Below, piece after piece: positions 49,785-61,188 of a stretch of 64,000 nucleotides of DNA (position 1 is its first letter; every line of letters starts with the position of its first letter). The translations under genes were made by a program, and so were the position numbers. The DNA lies in contig OZ018416.1 in NCBI GenBank assembly GCA_963969595.1, positions 10,680,065 through 10,744,064 of the forward strand, given 5' to 3'. Source of the DNA: Neckera pumila. Taxonomy: Eukaryota > Streptophyta > Bryopsida > Hypnales > Neckeraceae. The notes under the pieces were generated by a model, which was given only the letters and a program-made list of their open reading frames with translations, was not told the DNA's origin and searched no databases.

Positions 49785-50400
49785 TGAACCCCTAAAGGAC
49801 CAAGGCATTTTTTGGCTTGAAAAACACTCAGAACTACCATGTCTGCTGCAATCATCTAAGAAACCAAAAAAACATTTTATTTAGAATCTAATTGTAAATC
49901 TAGTAACTCATTTGTTTCAAATCATGAGGGTAAAAAATTTAGTGAAGTTTGACCGTACGGATTGAAAGATATTAGCATTTGAAGTTGGAAATTTTTTTTG
50001 GGAATGTTGGGCTGCAATTTTAGATGACATTAACCGCCATTTGTGGAAATTTTTTGCACCACAAACCAAATGTTTTTAATTTTTTTTGTTGAGCATTTGA
50101 GTTGAGCGTTAGGGAAAAGAAATTTTAGAATATCAAAACTTGATTTTCATTCATTAAAAAAATGTTAGAAGTATGTCCAAAAATCCTAAATTGTTAATAG
50201 CTCTAAGGTGGAATTGAAACATCATAATTTCCAATGATGGGATTGTTCTTGCAAACAAACTTTACTTTGCCAAAAAAAATTTGAATAAATTTTGAAAATT
50301 GCATTCAAAAGTGAATTTTGTAAATTGTTTTATGAAAAAGGTGATTAAACTGCCCAAAAAACAAGATTGTCTATAACTTTCTCATTATTAATCCAAAGAT
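49785..50400 (+). mobile_element. TTAA element, family B, right-truncated copy
   Basis: Left end GAACCCCTAAAGGACCAAGG (TTAA worn to TGAA), then the family B interior (CAGAACTACCATGTC, CATCTAAGAAA, GACCGTACGGATTGAAAG). Similarity to 16268-17187 fades near 50400 and no right terminus was found. Confidence 0.7.
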
Positions 50401-51689
50401 TTGAAATTGCCAAAAATTACACTAATATTCATCAATTTGGCAATTTTTTGATGATATTGACAATGATAATTTAATTTTTTGGGGATTTGTTGAATCAATT
50501 ATATGCATCATGAACTCTAGTCTTTGGACAAAGAAATTGAATTTAAAAACACATTATACAGCTATGAAATATAAATTGAATGCAATGTCTAATTCAACAA
50601 ATACTTCAAATGCAAGGGCATTAAAAAGTAAAAATGGTCCATATTGCAACCTATACACTCTCAACAATGGCTAATGCCATCCATGCTCTCAATTCCAAAA
50701 AAAAATTCAAGTATTGTGAGAACCAACATCATTTGCCTGTTAATCAAGCTATTGATATTTTAAATTCTTTAAACGTCAACTTCTTTCAATTTTTGTGTAC
50801 AACAATCTAAAATGATGTATACTAACATGCCAAGGTACAAAAAGTGTTTTTAGAACTCTAAGAAAAAATTGACAAAAATAAAATAATTTCAAATCATGTT
50901 GAACAAAATTGTTATACACGTTTAAGACTAAGTATTTAATAGGAAGGATGCATGGTCCTTTTCCCACACTTCATAATCCACAATTCATGAGCAAGTTTGA
51001 ATTCAAGAATTTCAATATTGAAAAGAGCCGCAATACATAGGAAGCACATAGGAAAGAGAAAGTCAACCATTAGCTTCAAGAATATTGCAAAAATAGTGAG
51101 CTCAATTATGCAATGTGAAAAACAACTCTTATCTCCAATCTCCATAATTCCACATGATCATTCTTCAATGAATGAGAACTCTCCAAGTGGCATAGCAGGC
51201 AGCTGTTACCTTCAAAGTTCCAGTGTCATGGGTACAACGCAAAGTGCAAAAGTAAAGTCAATTACAGTCAAGGTCTTGAACTCATTTACACCATGTGAAA
51301 ATTAACAGTCATCTTTAATCCACGTCATTATTCATCAACGAACAAGAACTCTCCACGTGGCACACTTGTAAGGAAACTTAAGAGGCTTTACCTTCACACC
51401 TCCAATGATATGGACACATTGGAAGGTTAAGTATTATACAGTAGACCCCAAAGAGTCCCCTATTGAATAACATCCGTATTCACAACAGGTAAAGTTCCAG
51501 CTCAAGAAACTGGCCTTAGACCATTGAATGTAGATTAGGGCACAATTGGGCAGTAAATTGGGCCATAAGGTAACTACACCTCATTTTGATTGCTTTCTAA
51601 AACAGCATAATCTAGACTTTTGTCTGAAATGTACTTCTACTATTCACAAGAATCTACAATTAGTTAACCTAAAACCTGTTTTCATTACT
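50401..51689. other. Intergenic sequence with a diverged tandem repeat
   Basis: Around 51140-51240 and 51308-51420 a roughly 175-bp unit is repeated in diverged form (ATTCTTCAATGAATGAGAAC/ATTCATCAACGAACAAGAAC, then CTCCAAGTGGCA/CTCCACGTGGCA). The short open frames here do not look like genes. Confidence 0.5.
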
Positions 51690-53538
51690 TTAATCCCTAA
51701 ATGCCCAAACACCGTTTTTTGGCAACATAGCGATTTTGGGCAGTTCACTATGAATGGAGTTTTTATTTTTTGTCTTTGAAATTTTCACACAATATTTTCC
51801 CAAAGAGTAGCTTTAAGGCCCAATAATTTTCATAACTTTTGATTGCAACATTAAAAAATTGTTGTAAGATATGTGATTTTCAATGCTTAGTGGGCAGCTA
51901 AGAAAATTCTTAAAAAATCCCTTTTAAAAAAAATAAAAATTTGAACCTGGTTCTCTAGATTTATATATACATGTAAAGCTTTGAATCATTTCATTTTGAT
52001 AAACCCATTAACGCCCAAGGCCTTTTTTCTGCCAAAAGACACTCAAAACTGCCATTTCTATAGCAAGGAGTAAAGAAATTTGAAAATTTTTTTTTGCACA
52101 TCTAACCATAGGATATTACACCTAACTAGTATGAGAATGTGTGGAAAAAATTTCAGAATTTTTGACCGCTCAAATTGCAAGATATCTGTGTTTAAAGTGG
52201 AAAAAATAAGTATTTCAGCACATTGCGGGACTAGATTTTTTGACTTTGAACATTTTTAATTTGATTTTGTGCATGAAGGAAATTTAAGCTTTAAACCTTT
52301 ATAATGGAGAATTTATTTGAGAGTCTAGGAAAAAAAAATTCAAAAAAACTTAATTACCATTCTTAAAAAAATTGTTAAATAGAAGTAGGTGAGACATAGA
52401 AGGAAAATCTAAAATATTAATATATTTTAGATGTACTTAAAATGCACCAATTCCAATTGTTAGATTGTTCTAGCAAGTAAAAGAAACCATGAGAATTTTT
52501 TTTTGAAAAATTGCAAAAAATAGCATTCAGAAATGAATCCTACAAGTTATTTTTTTCAAGAAGATGCTCTAACTGTCCGAAAAACAAGAATGTCCATAAC
52601 TTTCTCATAACAAATCCAAATAAAATGAATCAAAGCTTTCCAGATAGACAAAATTATAATCTACAAGAAAAAATGTCAAAAAAAAAATATCAAATTTTTG
52701 CCAAATTTTTTTGCTGCCCGGACTGCCTAGTTACAAAAAAAAGTAACATATTTGGCCATAACTTTTGACTCCTATTTCCAAATGTGTTGAAATTTAGAAC
52801 GTATGAAAGATATTACTTGCGTCCCACCTTCTATTAAAATTTCAGCTTAAAATGTGGAAATCTCTAGTCACATATACCTGCCCAAAATTTCTATACAGCC
52901 AAAAAATGCATGCCAGTCCTTTAGGGGTTAATGAGATGAAAATTATGAGGAGTTTTAGTGTGCAGGTAGTTATGGAATCTCTACTCTAAAATAAACTTTG
53001 AAGTCCTTTATTTAACTCAATTGTCAATATTTTTGAAAAAAAATAAAAACATTGGGTGTAGATTGTTTATTACAGAACTACAACTGTTGGGATTGGCACT
53101 TTTCAATTCCATAATTAAATACTTGATAATTTATTATTTTGAATCATATCTACTTCTTTCTACTTACTATTTTTTTCCTATATGTTGTACAATTTCAAAT
53201 GATCTGAATTTTTTCAAAATGTGTAGCAAAAATGAATTTAAAGAATAACCACCATTTTGGACATTTTTTCATACAAATGTGACCTTGTGAAGGGCAGTTG
53301 CCTGTTTTTTGTAGGGACAAAAAAAGGATTTTTGTCAATTCAAACACTAGTGTCTTGCAATCTACAAGGTGGAATTTTTTGAAATTTTTTCCGCATCTTC
53401 TCAAACTAGTTTACTACAAGATCCTATGGTTGCATATGTCCTAAAATGTTTTTTTTCTAAAACTTGGTACTTGTATTAGAAAATGGCAGTTTTGGAGCAT
53501 TTTGGGTGAAAATATAGTCAAATACATTTAGAGGTTAA
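51690..53538 (+). mobile_element. TTAA element, family C, host copy interrupted by a family A element
   Basis: Left end TTAATCCCTAAATGCCC and right end ACATTTAGAGGTTAA. At 52000-52931 a family A element interrupts it. The host flanks (ATCATTTCATTTTGAT and TTAATGAGATGAAAATTAT) are contiguous in the related sequence at 61597-61632, which reads straight through a single TTAA. Without the insert the element is about 0.92 kb. Confidence 0.85.
52000..52931 (+). mobile_element. TTAA element, family A, nested in family C
   Basis: Left junction TAAACCCATTAACGCCCAAG (worn TTAACCCC end) and right end CAGTCCTTTAGGGGTTAA, 932 bp. The interior matches other family A copies up to the right-hand portion, which is replaced by a diverged segment (52730-52900, GACTGCCTAGTTAC). 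Confidence 0.87.
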
Positions 53539-53940
53539 AAAAATCGTAGTTTATTCATACAGCGGGGGTCTAAATAATGCATTCTAAAATAACCTACACT
53601 AAATAGGGGTATTAAGGGGACCAAATAATATAATGGACGTTTCTTTAGAAACTGTACATATTTGAGACAGGATATACAATCTACGATAGATATTTATATA
53701 GTGTGGGATGTCAACTAATTAGTATAGGGCTTTTTAATATTCCTATTCAGTATACAATCCCTTTTCAACTATCAGTAAGATCCCACTAAGAAATTTCAAT
53801 ATAATAAAGTAGAAACACCCAAAAGTGTCCTTGTTTCCATTTATGTGCAACAAATTTTCCTAGAAGTGTCCCTCCCGGTGCCCCTTGACTTCTATTAAAG
53901 TTAGTATCCTTAAAAAGAGTCATTAAATTGTCCCCTTACT
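53539..53940. other. Intergenic sequence
   Basis: I see no gene or recognisable repeat here. Confidence 0.45.
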
Positions 53941-54432
53941 TAATTGCGATTAGTTGAATGTTGATTTTGTCAGATTTTGGTTTCAGATCTAGTTATATGA
54001 TGGTTTCAGTGGTCTAGAGAGCTGCCACTTTGAAAAAATATAAAAATTACATGCCACATCAAAAAACTCTATTTTTTTTTTTAAATTCATGATTTTCAAT
54101 AGCTAATACTACAAAAAAAAATTTGTTAGGAAAAGATACCTCCAAGTATGCTAATTTGCTTATTTTGACGATTTAAGGTGGAAGCACCCAAAATCATTAA
54201 TATTAAGCAATTCATTATAATTGGAGGCAAATTTTCCTTAAATTATTTTTTTATAGTACTGGCAAATGAAAATCATGAATATTAAAAAAAATTAGATTTT
54301 TTGGATGCGGTATGTAATTTCTATGATTTTTCAAATTTAAGAGATGGCACCCTAAACCACTGAAATTGTCACATAGGTGGATTTAAAACTAAAATCAACA
54401 AAATCCAATAGTTAGCAAATGAGAGTTAGGTA
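53941..54432. repeat. Foldback element, arms about 220 bp
   Basis: The outer part of the left arm (GATTTTGTCAGATTTTGGTTT, GGTTTCAGTGG) pairs with the reversed right arm (GATTTTGTTGATTTTAGTTTT, AATTTCAGTGG). Further inside, ATTACATGCCACATC/ATTACATACCGCATC and ATTCATGATTTTCAAT/ATTCATGATTTTCATT pair. It is a long imperfect palindrome, probably a MITE. Confidence 0.82.
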
Positions 54433-54526
54433 TGGGTCCTTCAAATGCATTAGCGATTCAAAGCCAAGCATTTCAAGGACACATCAATGAGAAGTCTAGC
54501 TGTCTAGGGACAAATTTAGTAACAAT

Positions 54527-54903
54527 CTAAGAGCATAGCAAACCATTCTCCGCAAACAAGGTTGGGGAAATGGATTGGCCAATGTTCAATAGCTCCCGGG
54601 TTGCTTCTACCCGCCACCCATTCACGGGAAAGCGTACACGCCAAAACAAGACAAATTCATGTATTAATGACTTGTCATAAACAAGACCCAACCAAAATGC
54701 TAATTGATTCAAAAAAGTTAAAAATGGCCCACAAACCAACAAAGTTGACAAGATCAAGCTCGGGGATGGAAAACTAGTGTTTGGAGAGCTCATTTTGGAG
54801 TGACTCTTTTTCTTTTGTCTTGTTCCCGTGAATTGGTGGCTCCTTTTTTCTTCCCGGCCCCGCCCAAACCCAGGGCGCCGCAAATGGGTGGCAATGCTCT
54901 AAG
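54527..54903. mobile_element. MITE with GAGCAT-type inverted ends, 377 bp
   Basis: Left end CTAAGAGCATAGCAAACCAT and reversed right end CTTAGAGCATTGCCACCCAT are inverted repeats. AGAGCAT ends are common in plant MITEs. A 118-residue minus-strand frame (54883-54527) fills nearly the whole element and matches nothing I know, so I treat it as incidental. No clear target duplication was seen. Confidence 0.65.
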
Positions 54904-55780
54904 ATATAGGAATGAAAGCAGGGACGCTAATGGGTGTTTCTACCTTAAGTACATTTACCTTAATGGGAACCATGCTGAATTGCTTATTTGTATGATTTGA
55001 AGTGTAGTTACCATACCTTGCTTACCTTAATTAAACTTAAACAAGAAGCCACATAAGGAGATGGAGTCTAGTTGGCGTCAGTTTTTTCAAGAATTGCACT
55101 GGGAGGCACACTAGCTCATCATTCTTCAAAGGCATGCAACCAACAGCTTGCACAAGGTTGGTTAGCCCTGACTTGACGGAGAAGCATATTCTTCCGCCGC
55201 CAGCAGGGGGTCTTGATCGAGTGGCTTCGTTAACTAGACTTCCTGGTCTTGAGAGGTTCCGCTAGCTGCTCCACAATGCCAGCCTGAGGACGCGCCGCTT
55301 TCTTCCAAGCAAACGATCGCAATCAGCCTTAAGCTTAAGTAATTAGTTAGTTGTGGGAGTCCTACTGTAGCTTGCGCGGGAATGATCATTTGAGAGTGAT
55401 TTTGTCGAATTTCGTGCTCTATTTCGCTGCTTCTATCCGTTACGTACAGTAGCTGCGGCGGCCGGTCTTTCCTTTCCTCAGACATTGCTTCTGTTGTAGT
55501 GCATGCATTGTGGGTTTTGGGGACCCGCGCCGGCATTGATTTATATTTGTTGCTTCAGGTGTAGGGCTGTCATCATGGTGGATGTGCTGAACGAAGCATA
55601 GGATTGAAGGTCTTTATTAACGGTCATTAAGAAGTGGAATTTGATACATGTCAGAGCAACTGTAGCTAGCGCGCAGTGTTGCAACACGGGCGACAAGTTA
55701 GCGCGTCCTTCAGTTCATTTTTGCCTTTCTTGCGTGGTTCGCGATTTTCTCCGGTTTATGTCTTGATTTGGGTTTCGCTT
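54904..55780. other. GC-richer region upstream of the UPF0496 gene
   Basis: A 100-residue minus-strand frame (55536-55234, MPARVPKTHNACTTTEAMSE...) has gene-like codons but no recognisable domain. If real it would point away from the UPF0496 gene and share an upstream region with it. Confidence is low. Confidence 0.3.
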
Positions 55781-56682
55781 AGGAGGTCGAGGTTGTGATT
55801 GATATATCGACTGTAGGTTTAGTTCTTGAGGGGTTTAAGTATAAGCTGTCGTTGGTCGATCTGCTAGGAGTGCTTGTGAGGAAGGGGCTTGGTGAAGTGG
55901 TAGCTAGTCTCGATTGGTAAAAATTTGCTGCATCGATCGGATCCCGAGTGGACAGTTCGAGCAAGAATACTTTGGAGGTCGACATTGAAAAGGAGGTGAA
56001 GGAGGATACACTCAAGGTGGAAGTAATTCATGTGTTCTTGATTGATTGAGGTGAGTTTGAATTGGGCTCATTATATCTCAGTGGTTTTTTGAAATTGAAA
56101 ACTCGGATATGGACTGATAATACTGAGATGAGTAGTCAAATCGGGGATGACGTACTAGCTGTATTGATTAGGTTGTTTTGGTATTGAAGGGTTTTCGTGA
56201 GAGGGGGTTGATTTTGATATCACAACGTAGCTACGTCGACAGGCGCAAGGTTTCTTGCACAGTACTTAATATAAAGTTCTCTCAGGACTTCATCTCGTAA
56301 TGCCAGCGAGGGTTAGAGGGATTGACATATTGAGCTCTTCTGCAGGAACTTTTCTTCTATTGTGGAAGTCAGGCATCTTTATCGCTTAAACCTTCTATCG
56401 GAGGTGGCTCAGGCAATGTGCCCTGTCTATGCAAGTGATCGACGCTGGAGGGACAACCCTGGCGACGAGAAAGAGTAGAGTAACTCTCCACGGTAGCTGT
56501 CAAGACCTTCAAGGAATTGAAAGCATCTGGGATTGGATCAAGATTGCGCGCTTATTCTTAAACGCTTATATTGAAAATTTGCAGATTATTCTTTATGCGA
56601 ATTTTGCGTTTAATGGTATACATCATCAAGTAGAAATTCTTTTATATGCACAGATTGTTCAAGTAGAAGGATATATCCAGCC
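55740..56682 (+). promoter_or_regulatory. Probable 5' UTR with an intron for the UPF0496 gene
   Basis: A good donor (GAG|GTGAGT at 56051) and acceptor (TTCTGCAG ending 56345) bracket a possible leader intron about 340 bases before the start codon. Just upstream, 55783-56048 is nearly open in one frame with one internal stop (EVEVVIDISTVGLVLEG...), perhaps a worn coding segment or chance. No TATA box is claimed. Confidence 0.4.
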
Positions 56683-59098
56683 ATGGGAAATGTGCCATGT
56701 CGAAGCTCTGGGAAGAAGAGCAAATCTTCTAACCGTAATATCAGTAGAACAAGCTCTTGGACAGAGCCACTACCCCAATTGAACCTCGAGGATTACGAGG
56801 CAGCTTGCAAGGCAGATCCAGACGTGAAGAGTTTCGATGATAAGCTCCATACGCGGACACAGGAAGCGCTCTCGAGCCTCGCGGAAGGAGTAGAGAGGCT
56901 AGGGCAGGGCGTTTCCTTCAAGTCGCTGAAAGACGTTACCACAAGCTTGCTTGAGGTCGATAACGAGGTCGTTCATATCATTCTGGCGTACAAGGAAGAT
57001 GTATGGGCTAATAAAGAGTTGATGGACTTGGTGACGGAGTATCTGAATACGAGCCTGGAAGCGTTGGATTTCTGCGGTGTTCTGGAGAATTGTGTACAGC
57101 AGACACGCGACAACCTAGAGCTGCACCTTCAGGTACATGACAATCACATCTACTTTCCATTCCAAGAATGACTGGTTGCTGTTGTGTCATTGATAATTCG
57201 TGAAATCTGATTAGGGCCCGTTCTTTCTTATCAATCCTTGTTTTGGACAGAGTAGGGTTGCTAACCTTGTTTTGGAGCACAATTATGGGTAAAATCTAAT
57301 GAATAATTGCATGAATCGGTGAGACAAACCTGAAATAAAAGTTGAGCGCTAATTTAAGGATGTTCTGTATAACTATATTAGGAAGAAAATATTAGACTAG
57401 GAGTGACATGCATGTCAGAAAACTCTTCTCTCATTCTTGGAATCACAAATCTAATTAAGGTAGGCCTGCGAGGAAGAATGGCATTGACACTACCTACTCC
57501 CAGAGTGCAAATGTGTTCAAAATATTTAACCTAATTGAGATTCAATTGGCTGGGTTTACCTTTGAATCTTCCTTAATTGGAGTTACAAATTTTGGCAAAT
57601 ATCATCACAGATAATTTTTCTGAAAGGGGGGTTTCTATTGTCATTGACAACAGTGGTGAAATGCACTATAGGTTGCCATCAACCACATGCCGTCGGACGG
57701 GGAACCCAATAAAGAGCAATCTCAGAACGTCTTGAAGGAGTTGCAGGGCTTCGTACAAGCAGCGAACCCATTCTCCGAAGATTTCAGCAAGCAATTCATG
57801 ACGGTGTATCACCGGCACTTGGAAATGCAGAACAGACTTCAAGCGAAAAAGAAGAAGCTCGACACAAAACTGCGAAGTGTGCGAGGGTGGATGAAAGTGT
57901 CAAATATCATTATGGGCGCCACTTGTGCCGCAGTGCTGCTGTGCCGAGTGATTGCCGACGCCATCGCCGCTCCCAAAGTGGCCATGGACCTGGCTGAGGA
58001 GAGTCGAAAGCCCGGCAGAGGGATGGGAAGCTGGCTGAAGCCGCTATGTCGACGCTATGAGCAAATACGAGCGCAAGTGGCCATCAGTGACAATGCCTCC
58101 AAAGGCACTTTCGTCGCCATTGAGGACTTGAACAATATCAAAGCTTCAGTAGAGCGGCTAAAGGTACCATTTCCTCTCAGGCTCTCACTACCTACAGTTG
58201 AAAAAGAGGGTTTGGAGCACCAAGCTTTGACATTGTTGCTTGATGCTCCACAACCACTTTTCTAGTAGTGCAATGTCCTTGAAGCAGAGCCAGTAGAAAC
58301 ACTCTAGCAGACTCTTCATTCTCGATTGTCTCTAGAAAAGAGTTCTTATTTTTCTTTCCTCTGAAATTCTATCACAATTGCTTGCAAAGATCCCTATGGA
58401 TTGTTCTGGGTTAACCTCAAATGAATAGTACTAATTTTCACTTTAGGAGATAATGGTCAATTATTTAGGAGGAGCGTCTCAGTCAAACATATTTTTTGAT
58501 CGTTCAAGGAAAGAGATGATTCTCTGTGTTGAAGGCCATCATTTTTCATGAAAAAAGTTGTGGCACTTACTGATTAAATCTTAAATGCCAAATCTAGCTT
58601 GAGGTTGGTAAGACAAAATGTTTGACCATTCGTAAAATTTACTCCCAGGTATTTTAAACAATCATTTTCCTTTTCATACATTACAAGAATTCCTAAAATG
58701 TGATGCTCCTCAAATTTTTTAGGGGTTGATATTCAAACCCCACTTTATGTAACTGAGTTTGGATTTCATGTTCAAGGGTGAGAAAAATGCATTCTGTCGC
58801 TACCTAAATTTTTCTTAACTAAGTGACGACGATGTTCTGAATGTGCTTTTGTTCCATCGGTTTGCAGAATGAAACTGCAGCCATAGCACGAAACATTCGA
58901 TTTGGGGAGGATCGAAGTCATGATCCATATTCACTCCAAGTGGCTGTGGAGGCAATAAGGAGAAAACAAGCAGCCTTCATAGAGCAATTGGAGGATCTCC
59001 GAGAAACAGTAATTCAATCCCGAGGTCATATAAACAGGGCTAGGACTGTAGTGCTAGTGCGGATTCTGGAAAACAGAGACATTCTTTTCACTAAATGA
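56683..59098 (+). CDS. UPF0496 / At14a-like (DUF677) membrane-associated protein, three exons
   Basis: Exons 56683-57132, 57672-58163 and 58868-59098 join in phase 0 with GT-AG introns (CAG|GTACAT, CTATAG, AAG|GTACCA, TTTGCAG) to encode 390 residues, normal for the family. The start MGNVPCRSSGKK lies in a CCATGG context and suggests N-myristoylation at Gly2 and acylation at Cys6. Helical segments with TSLEALDFCGVLENC are followed by NPFSEDFSKQFMTVYHRHLE and LQAKKKKLDTKLRSVRGWMKVSN. One hydrophobic segment spans about 228-250, with IAAPKVA. The C-terminal coiled coil ends HINRARTVVLVRILENRD; RARTVVL is a family hallmark. Some At14a members have been linked to plasma membrane-cytoskeleton attachment. 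The role here is unknown. Coding sequence is GC-richer than its introns. Confidence 0.92.
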
Positions 59099-60149
59099 GA
59101 GATTTCTCTTACTGAGAGTGGATAGTTATTTCAAAAAACATAATCTCCACACTCATGAACCAAAGTTAATTCTGTAAATGTGCTGTAGAAAATGTATGTG
59201 AGGTCTAGAATGAGATCAAAGTTCAAATAACGTAAGCTCACCTATAGTAATTGGAATCCTTATCCCAAAAGTGGTCACATAGATTCTTGCCAAAATTGTA
59301 CATAATTTGAACACATGAGAGCCATAGGTCAATTTTGGGTATACCTATAATGACCACTTTGAAAACTCATATTTTGTTCGTATGGTATTCAAAAGTTTAG
59401 GTACATGCTAAGATGCATTGGATTCTTCTTGAATGGATATTTACTACATTAGAGGAAAGGCAATGAAATACAGGCTTGTGACTGATCTATTAGAGTATCT
59501 AGAGGAAGCAATAGAAAGATTGAGGACGTCCATTTTTTCAGTTACTTTGGGCATGCTATGAAGCATATTGAAAATTGATGTAAAAATGAAGAAGCAAGTT
59601 TTATTATTTTGGGCATGTTTCCTTAGAAGTTGTGGAAAAGATTTATGTATTTCTATCTATTTATGCCATGTGGATTGGTTTTAAACAATCTTAGTGACTA
59701 ATACCAACCTATTTTGTAGTGTTGTAATAAAATTTTAATATCGTAGGGTCTTCACAATGGCCATTTTATCATAAAATTCATGATGGATGCAATGAAAAAT
59801 AAGACATGACCCCAACCTACAAAATTTTCATATGTTTCTTTGAATTCACATATATGAACACTCAATGAAATCACCAAATTGAACAAGTAGAGTACAAGTA
59901 TGTAGATGGAATTAAAAGGATTTCTATCCAAATATGGTTACAAAATGGATTTAGTTGTTACCACTTGAGAGAAAATAATCCATAGAAAAATCCATAGAAA
60001 GAACACTGGTGTCATCACTTTGCCAAGTTTAAAAGCAACAATTGATTCTCCAAATTGAAGTTGGCAGTTGCTTCACAGCAGCTGTAAACCAAGCAATCTT
60101 CACCTATAAGGTTAACGGGCCCTTTGTAGATGAGCAAGTGGACAACCTA
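59099..60149. other. Intergenic region after the UPF0496 gene
   Basis: Presumably includes the 3' UTR. An AATAAA occurs near 59725, but it is too far to assign. I see no gene. Confidence 0.5.
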
Positions 60150-61188
60150 CACTAAATAGTGAAATTAGGTTGTTCCTCACTAATTTCTTGACATTCTACA
60201 TTATATAACTATGTTCAGTTACTATAAAAGGATACATTGGGTTGGTGCATTGGTTCATGGCTTGGGTTTAAAAAATGGCATGTGAATCCATTTGGACAAG
60301 TAGTGAATTATGAGGTGACTTCTCTCACTAAGACAACCTACTTGTTAACCTCTAAATGCCTGAGCGACCGTATTTGGTCATTCTAAAATTTCAGGCTTGT
60401 TTTGGTGTGGGCAATTAAATTTCTTTGACTGTTTAAAAAAAATTTACAAGCAGTTTTCAAGGTTAACTATTGAAAACTTTTATTTTTTACTGAAAAAGAT
60501 AAATATATGATTTTTGAGAATTCTTCAAAGGCATATATGTCTCATTTTGGAAGAATAAAGCTTACAAAGTTTACTTGATTTCTCGGCTCTAAGCAAAGCT
60601 TGCCAATTTCACTTGAATTGAAGTCTAAAAAATTGTACTTATCCATTTGCTTTGAAAATGGTCCCAATGAAAAGAGTAAAGTGTTTTCATGATTTTCACC
60701 TTTGAAAATTTAGACATGCAAGAGTTAATTTGGAGTTGTTTGCGATTTCTACTTCTAAAAAAAATTGCATTTCAACAATTGCAAGGTGGATTGTGTAATG
60801 AATTTGATAGCTTTTCATGTGAAATTAAGTTTTTTGAAAGTGTGTTTTAGTGTACTAAAATGATTTGTAGTTTCTCATGTCACCTCCAATCCCAAAAACT
60901 TTTGTATGCAAATTTCCCAAACATTGTGGAGAAGGGCAGCATACTAAAAATAGAAAATTTACATTTCTCTTGTTATAATTTCACAACTCCTATGCAAGTT
61001 CACACTCAAAATTGGTGTACATACTAATAAGCAAGCTCTTTAAACATCTACAAGGTTAGATTTTGAAAAAAAAACAATTTGCTTCATTGGGGATAACTAT
61101 AAGTTCATGCTCTTTTTTCATAGGAAAAAGACACTTCAAAAGGCTTAGGCATTTAGGGGTTAAAGCAACCCAATTTCACTATTTAGTG
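60150..61188. mobile_element. MITE with ATAGTG ends, interrupted by a TTAA element
   Basis: Left end CACTAAATAGTGAAATTAGG and right end CCAATTTCACTATTTAGTG are inverted repeats. The inner order (ACATTCTACA, GTTACT, TTCATGGCT, GGACAAG, CAACCTA) matches 15766-16013. The copy is split at 60345 by an 811-bp element and resumes with AGCAACCCAATTTCAC. Confidence 0.83.
60345..61163 (+). mobile_element. TTAA element, family C, nested copy
   Basis: Left end TTAACCTCTAAATGCCTGAG and right end CTTAGGCATTTAGGGGTTAA, with TTAA at 60345-60348 and 61160-61163. The host MITE copy at 15766-16013 reads straight across this point with TCAA, so the insertion and its TTAA duplication are directly visible. No transposase frame. 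Confidence 0.92.

Noticed and set aside
54527..54883. 118-residue minus-strand frame as a gene
   Set aside because: It coincides with the MITE from end to end, and its product matches no known family.
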